A stretch of 17,135 bases of DNA from Candidatus Aegiribacteria sp. Its GTDB lineage: Bacteria; Fermentibacterota; Fermentibacteria; Fermentibacterales; JCC-6. The stretch covers positions 1 through 17,135 of the forward strand of contig DAOWNO010000008.1 in assembly GCA_030642525.1 (NCBI GenBank). The letters run 5' to 3'. Positions within the stretch are counted from its first letter, which is position 1, and each line of letters begins with the position of its first letter. The notes beneath the pieces are model-generated. The model was given only the letters and a program-made list of their open reading frames with translations, was not told where the DNA came from and did not search any database. A program made the translations under genes and the position numbers. This document shows, one piece after another, positions 13,524-17,135 of this stretch.

Positions 13524-14581
13524 TCCCCGCTCCGAATCTGTCTTGCGGGGACCGGGAAATGAACCTTTTTATGATATTTTCGGAAAGCTGGTCGAATATG
13601 TCAGGCAGAGGAACTTATTACTCTTTCATCTCATGTCTTACGAAACTGACCGGATTCGGGGGTGCGGAATTCCTTACCGGAATTCTCTCTTCACTGAGAT
13701 ATTCAGGCAACAGAGAACAAAACAGAGTTTACCTCGGACACCTTGCCAGAGTATTTCCCGGAATGAGCGGCAGCGATTTGAAAGTAATACTGAAGCAATA
13801 CTGGAGAGTACACCAGAGAGCTTTTCTCGGCCTTTTCTTCGCAGGGAGCTTCAATGAAGACAATGCCCCTGAAAGGGTAGAACTGGAAAACAGATTCCTT
13901 CTGGATGAAGCTCTTGCTGAAGGAAACGGGGTTCTGCTTCTTGTTCCACATTTCGGGGATGAACGCATGCTGCATATTCTGCTGGCCATTCTCGGATATC
14001 CGGTGCATACCATCTCTTCAAGATATGCTGACGCACCGGAATCTGTAAGAAAAGCCAGGCTTTCTGTCAGCATGAAGTGGCATCATGTGGGCTTTCCGGA
14101 TGATAACCCGAGGTGGATCTATGATGCTCTGGAAAAAGGAGAAATCGTTCAAATATCACCCACCGCATGGGGAGGACCGAAAGGTCACTGGACAAACAGT
14201 TTCGGGGTTCCTGTACTTGCTTCATCAACACCTCTGAGGCTTGCGAAATCAACTGGATGCAGGCTGCTTATTGCCTGTAATCACGCTTTGCCCGGTGTTC
14301 GGTATAAAATAGTTTTTCAACGCTTTAATCCTGAGTATTTTGACTCAAGGGGAACAGCAGACCTGTTCAGAATGTTTGAGATGCTGGGAAAAGATCATCC
14401 GGATCAGTACAACTGGATGAATCTCGTGATAAGGCATAGAGAGACAAACACAATAGCACGAATGGGCGGAATCCCCAGAGAGGAAAAGGAAGTTGAATCT
14501 CTCGCGATTGAGGCAGACTGGGATCCGGAGAATATCAGTGATTTTCAGTCGGTGTCTTCTCTTAAGGGTCTTTCCAGATAG
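13517..14581 (+). CDS. Lysophospholipid acyltransferase superfamily protein (LpxL/HtrB- or PatA-like)
   Basis: This 354-residue protein has the layout of LPLAT acyltransferases, which move acyl chains to lipid A, phosphatidylinositol mannosides or similar acceptors at the inner membrane. VLLLVPHFGDERMLHIL is the HX4(D/E) region with H145. A later GEIVQISPTAWGG and FGVPVLASSTPLRLAKSTGCRLL correspond to the conserved blocks around the acceptor site. The position five after the His is Arg150, not Asp/Glu, while D148 and E149 lie three and four after it. Catalysis may be shifted or lost. The start is uncertain: TTG at 13517 has TAAGGA nine bases upstream, while ATG at 13559 has only GGGGA. The last 37 bp overlap the end of the opposing gene. 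Confidence 0.75.
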   Translation: MPLPAPNLSCGDREMNLFMIFSESWSNMSGRGTYYSFISCLTKLTGFGGAEFLTGILSSLRYSGNREQNRVYLGHLARVFPGMSGSDLKVILKQYWRVHQRAFLGLFFAGSFNEDNAPERVELENRFLLDEALAEGNGVLLLVPHFGDERMLHILLAILGYPVHTISSRYADAPESVRKARLSVSMKWHHVGFPDDNPRWIYDALEKGEIVQISPTAWGGPKGHWTNSFGVPVLASSTPLRLAKSTGCRLLIACNHALPGVRYKIVFQRFNPEYFDSRGTADLFRMFEMLGKDHPDQYNWMNLVIRHRETNTIARMGGIPREEKEVESLAIEADWDPENISDFQSVSSLKGLSR

Positions 14582-15294
14582 AGCTTCCTGAGAGCTACTC
14601 CCTGGATAATCAGGTACAGTCCCACAAGAAGCGGTATCAATCCTGTTCCGGCAGCAATCAGCGGCAGAATCGAGGAATGGGTCGCTGACTCAATTGCTTC
14701 AGCAGCTTTCTCAAGATGATCAACAGCTTCGTTGAAAGCTTCTTCAGTGTTGAACAGGTCTCCTGCAAGAGAATCGACTCTATTCGCTACTTCTTCAAGG
14801 AGAGGCTCCATGGGCTGCAGAGTGGCCGACAGTTGCTCCATTCCGACAATCGTCTGACCTGAAGAAGAATATGTGTTTTCCAGACTGGACAGCACTTCCA
14901 AAAAGTTATCCTCGCCGATCACGGATAAAATAGCAGGAGGAAGGTTTTCTATGCTATGTGCTACCGAAAGGCTAAGATAACGAACTTCTTCCGCGGTTTC
15001 ATTAATGCTGTTGATGATTACCCATGTCTCGTGAATAACTTCGCTCGTACTTCTTATGGAATTACTGACGTCCGTAATCAGAAATGAAGATGTTCCGAAA
15101 TCTTTGCCGATAAACTCAACTGCGGATTTCGCGCTGTAAATTCCCTCGGAAATCGACACAAGACTTCCTTTCACAGGTTCCCATGCGGCAAACGCGACAA
15201 ATATGATCAGTCCTCCCGCGATGGAAGCTGTTCCTCCCAGAATCCAGGAAAGCCAGACTGAAAGACTGTGCGAAACATGATTCCTGCTTTTCAT
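14545..15294 (-). CDS. Hypothetical two-TM protein with periplasmic coiled coil
   Basis: This is a 249-residue protein with a membrane segment near each end (about 14-37 and 208-232) and short charged cytoplasmic tails. The intervening 170 residues are almost entirely helical-looking, with heptad-like runs of Leu, Val and Ile among Glu, Ser and Asn (for example SLAGDLFNTEEAFNEAVDHL), so an extracytoplasmic coiled coil is likely. The topology resembles the membrane part of chemoreceptor-like or YhgE/Pip-like spacer proteins. There is no signalling domain and I assign no family. AGGGGA precedes the ATG by about seven bases. Its 3' end overlaps the acyltransferase gene in antisense by 37 bp. Confidence 0.75.
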   Translation of the reverse strand: MKSRNHVSHSLSVWLSWILGGTASIAGGLIIFVAFAAWEPVKGSLVSISEGIYSAKSAVEFIGKDFGTSSFLITDVSNSIRSTSEVIHETWVIINSINETAEEVRYLSLSVAHSIENLPPAILSVIGEDNFLEVLSSLENTYSSSGQTIVGMEQLSATLQPMEPLLEEVANRVDSLAGDLFNTEEAFNEAVDHLEKAAEAIESATHSSILPLIAAGTGLIPLLVGLYLIIQGVALRKLYLERPLREDTD

Positions 15295-15316
15295 TTTCTA
15301 TCCCCTGTTCGGACTA

Positions 15317-15351
15317 TTGATTTAGAATATATGTTGAGGTAGCATAGTAAA
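15317..15351. promoter_or_regulatory. Overlapping divergent promoters (weak match)
   Basis: On the plus strand TTGATT (15317-15322) and TAGCAT (15340-15345), 17 apart, point to the phosphatase gene. On the minus strand TTTACT (15351-15346) and TATTCT (15329-15324), 16 apart, point to the coiled-coil gene. Each box matches at only four of six positions. If both are real, the polymerases compete for the same site. Confidence 0.35.
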
Positions 15352-15388
15352 TAATTATTGCTGAAACTACCGGAGGGTAAACCGAGAA

Positions 15389-16159
15389 ATGATTGATGAA
15401 ATTGAAAGAGCCGCAAGGGAAGCGGGAGCCATTCTGCTTGAAACTGCCTTGTCTGGAATCCGGATCTCAAAGAAGGAAAATCATGAGCTTGTAACTACGG
15501 CTGATCTGATGTCTGAAGAGTTTCTGAAAAAACGGCTGGCGGAGATAGAACCATCGGCAGGATTCCTTGGAGAAGAAAGCTGGAACGGCGGTTATCCCGA
15601 CCCTCCTTTCTGGGTGGTAGATCCTCTGGACGGAACAAACAATTACGCTCACGGATATCCTGTGTATGCGGTGAGCATTGCTTTCTGGAATGGTTCATCG
15701 ATTGAGGCCGGCTGCATCTATGATCCTTCGAGAAACGAAATTTTCTCCGCCGCCTGCGGAAAAGGAGCGAAGCTGAATGATTCCGTTATATCCACAACGG
15801 ATACTGACAGACTTTCCGGCTGTATTCTCGCTACCGGTTTCCCGTATCACAGGAAGCCTTCCAATCTTGGTGTAAACCTTGAAATACTGAAATACTTCCT
15901 CGGTAGAGTACAGGGAATACGAAGGGGCGGATCTGCCGCCCTGGATCTGGCTTACGTTGCCGCAGGACGGCTTGACGGCTTCTGGGAAGAACATCTGAAA
16001 CCCTGGGACATGGCGGCAGGCGCTTTAATTGTCAGGGAAGCCGGCGGAGAAATATCATCTTTTACCGGCGCGCAGTGGGATATCTTTTCTACCGGGATAG
16101 TGGCTTCCGGTAAACCGATTCACCCGGAGATCCGCAACGCTGTCAATCAGACAGGTTAG
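15389..16159 (+). CDS. suhB: Inositol-1-monophosphatase family protein
   Basis: A 256-residue Mg-dependent phosphatase of the IMPase/FIG superfamily, cytoplasmic. Metal ligands are visible: E62/E63 in GEES, the signature WVVDPLDGTNNYAHGYP with D78 and D81, and D207 in KPWDMAAGALIVREAGG. Length and motif order match SuhB. Substrates of such enzymes include inositol phosphates, but bacterial members also act on other sugar phosphates or NADP, so the substrate is open. GGAGG lies eleven bases before the ATG, a little far for optimal initiation. The stop interlocks with that of the opposing gene: TTAG gives TAG here and TAA on the minus strand, a four-base overlap. Confidence 0.92.
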   Translation: MIDEIERAAREAGAILLETALSGIRISKKENHELVTTADLMSEEFLKKRLAEIEPSAGFLGEESWNGGYPDPPFWVVDPLDGTNNYAHGYPVYAVSIAFWNGSSIEAGCIYDPSRNEIFSAACGKGAKLNDSVISTTDTDRLSGCILATGFPYHRKPSNLGVNLEILKYFLGRVQGIRRGGSAALDLAYVAAGRLDGFWEEHLKPWDMAAGALIVREAGGEISSFTGAQWDIFSTGIVASGKPIHPEIRNAVNQTG

Positions 16160-16857
16160 AATCCCAGATTTATCCCCGCATAGAACATGTTGATTCCGCC
16201 GACTTCATTATCGGAGGAAAGCGGTTTGGCGTGCTTGAACTCACCGAATATGCTCAGGGGTATCATTGGAGGTTCAAACGACACGCCTGCTACTCCATGG
16301 ATTCCAGGATGCACATGGTCGTAGGGATCCATGGCCATTGCTCCTCCTGTTTCCTCGTTTACAACCTGCATCAGAATATCCGCGTCGCTGAATATTATAT
16401 GCGCACCACCGCCGCCGCCGATATAGGGCTTCAGCGGGAACGCTCCGATCGGGATCATTATTTTCATTGTTGCGGCAAGGTCTATGTCATGGAACTTTGC
16501 TGTGTAATTGCCCATCATCTCTGTTGAAATATTGTCCGGAGACCATCCCATTTCGTTCTCAAGGTAGTTTATCAACCCCAAGCTGTCGCCTTCGAAATTC
16601 TGGCCGTACTCATCTTCAATGTATGTCACAAGATAATTATAAAGCGTTATGTCGCTTTCACTGCCTGCATATGTGCCGCTTATCTCAAATACAACAAGGC
16701 TCAGAAGAGGAAAGCTGATCTGCCCTCCATACACAATGCTTGAAGCATTCTGACCTGTTCTGGGGTCATCACCGTTGTAGTGACCAATTCTTCCACCAAA
16801 CCGTACTCCGGCAAATGCCGTTCCACAAGCAAGTAAAACTATCAGAAAAGCCCTCAC
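16156..16857 (-). CDS. Outer-membrane beta-barrel protein
   Basis: A 233-residue exported protein has a signal peptide ending in TAFA (residues 13-16), then barrel-like alternating strands. The last strand, YAGINLGF, ends in Phe, the usual recognition end for outer-membrane insertion. A glycine-rich turn (KPYIGGGGGAHI) and FGEFKHAK are typical of small OmpA/OmpW-like barrels of the OMP_b-brl type. The start is GTG at 16857 with AGGAG six bases upstream. An ATG five bases before the GTG encodes only Met-Gln before its TGA overlaps the GTG. No enzymatic or transport motif is visible. Confidence 0.75.
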   Translation of the reverse strand: MRAFLIVLLACGTAFAGVRFGGRIGHYNGDDPRTGQNASSIVYGGQISFPLLSLVVFEISGTYAGSESDITLYNYLVTYIEDEYGQNFEGDSLGLINYLENEMGWSPDNISTEMMGNYTAKFHDIDLAATMKIMIPIGAFPLKPYIGGGGGAHIIFSDADILMQVVNEETGGAMAMDPYDHVHPGIHGVAGVSFEPPMIPLSIFGEFKHAKPLSSDNEVGGINMFYAGINLGF

Positions 16858-17036
16858 TGCATTCTCCTTTCGAACTGTCCTTTTCTTTCAGCGCAAAGAT
16901 GATACCTCAGGAACATTTCGTCAGGACAGTTTCTGATAACTGTTTTTGGGAAACTCTTCCCCAAGGTTATATTGAATATGTACTGATTGAATAAGTATTG
17001 CCAAGCAATTTCTTTAGACAGAATAGGAACAAAGGC

Positions 17037-17135
17037 ATGAAAACTTCTTTTACGATTCTTTTACTGATTGCCGCCGTTGCTCTGACGTCGGGTCAAACGG
17101 GCATTGGCAGCTGGCAGTCTTTCTACGGAACAGCC
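17037..17135 (+). CDS. Exported protein, possibly PorZ-like propeller, cut by window edge
   Basis: The frame opens at ATG 17037 with AGGA eight bases upstream and stays open for 33 codons to the window end. It begins MKTSFTILLLIAAVALTSG, a clear signal peptide, followed by GIGSWQSFYGTA. An early I-G-x-W-x-S/D motif right after the signal is typical of PorZ-like and two-component-regulator-propeller proteins in Bacteroidetes and relatives (for example IGTWRSH). That match is short, so the family is tentative. That a gene starts here is well supported. Confidence 0.6.
   Translation, partial: MKTSFTILLLIAAVALTSGQTGIGSWQSFYGTA

Noticed and set aside
16926..16947. Hairpin ACAGTT/AACTGT followed by five Ts on the plus strand
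   Set aside because: No plus-strand gene ends within 750 bases upstream and the stem is short and AT-rich, so a terminator here has nothing to terminate.
1..17135. Defence island, prophage, CRISPR or biosynthetic cluster
   Set aside because: No repeat array, integrase, transposase, nuclease, toxin pair or assembly-line enzyme was found on either strand. The genes are typical housekeeping and envelope functions.

Overview
The window looks like ordinary chromosomal sequence from an uncultured, diderm (Gram-negative-type) bacterium. This rests on two outer-membrane beta-barrel candidates ending in Phe, a lipoprotein and several exported or membrane-anchored proteins. A fused SecDF, a NifU-type scaffold with a C-terminal extension, and a beginning gene whose N-terminus recalls PorZ-like propeller proteins point towards the FCB superphylum or a neighbouring candidate phylum. 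That placement is inference. There is no phage, integrase, IS element or CRISPR array. The promoters I can read are sigma70-like and most genes have readable Shine-Dalgarno sites, with TTG and GTG starts used several times.

Layout. 1-1.4 kb: the 3' part of a DUF4143-type AAA ATPase, then a minus-strand tRNA-Arg(ACG) with encoded CCA, its own promoter and its own terminator. 1.4-4.3 kb: a lipoprotein (-), a two-gene ABC exporter-like pair (+) whose ATPase has degenerate catalytic motifs, and a small exported protein (-). 4.3-6.3 kb: an RstA/RstB-like two-component operon with a strong promoter. It is closed by a hairpin whose loop is the kinase stop codon and which also sits behind secDF on the other strand. 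6.3-9.2 kb: secDF as a single 954-residue gene with a leader containing a hairpin. 9.4-10.7 kb: a small membrane-anchored protein (-) and an outer-membrane barrel (+), transcribed divergently. A perfect 17-bp palindrome exactly fills the spacer of the promoter in front of the barrel gene. 10.7-12.96 kb: an Rrf2 regulator-nifU-nifS operon (-) with a palindromic operator at the transcription start. 12.95-15.3 kb: a type I membrane protein with a possibly leaderless transcript (-), a lysophospholipid-acyltransferase-superfamily protein (+) and a two-TM coiled-coil protein (-) that overlaps it tail to tail. 15.4-17.1 kb: an inositol-monophosphatase family enzyme (+), a second outer-membrane barrel (-) and the first 33 codons of an exported protein (+).

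Functionally, most genes concern the envelope: protein export (SecDF), sensing (RstAB-like), lipid acylation, outer-membrane proteins and small anchored proteins. The one clear pathway module is Fe-S cluster assembly: the Rrf2 regulator senses cluster status, the scaffold builds clusters and the desulfurase supplies sulfur. I see no obviously new multi-gene system. The most interesting unexplained signals are regulatory: the spacer-filling palindrome at 9807-9823, the Rrf2 operator at 12908-12927, the hairpin in the secDF leader, and two promoters whose -35 box is built on the stop codon of the gene upstream.
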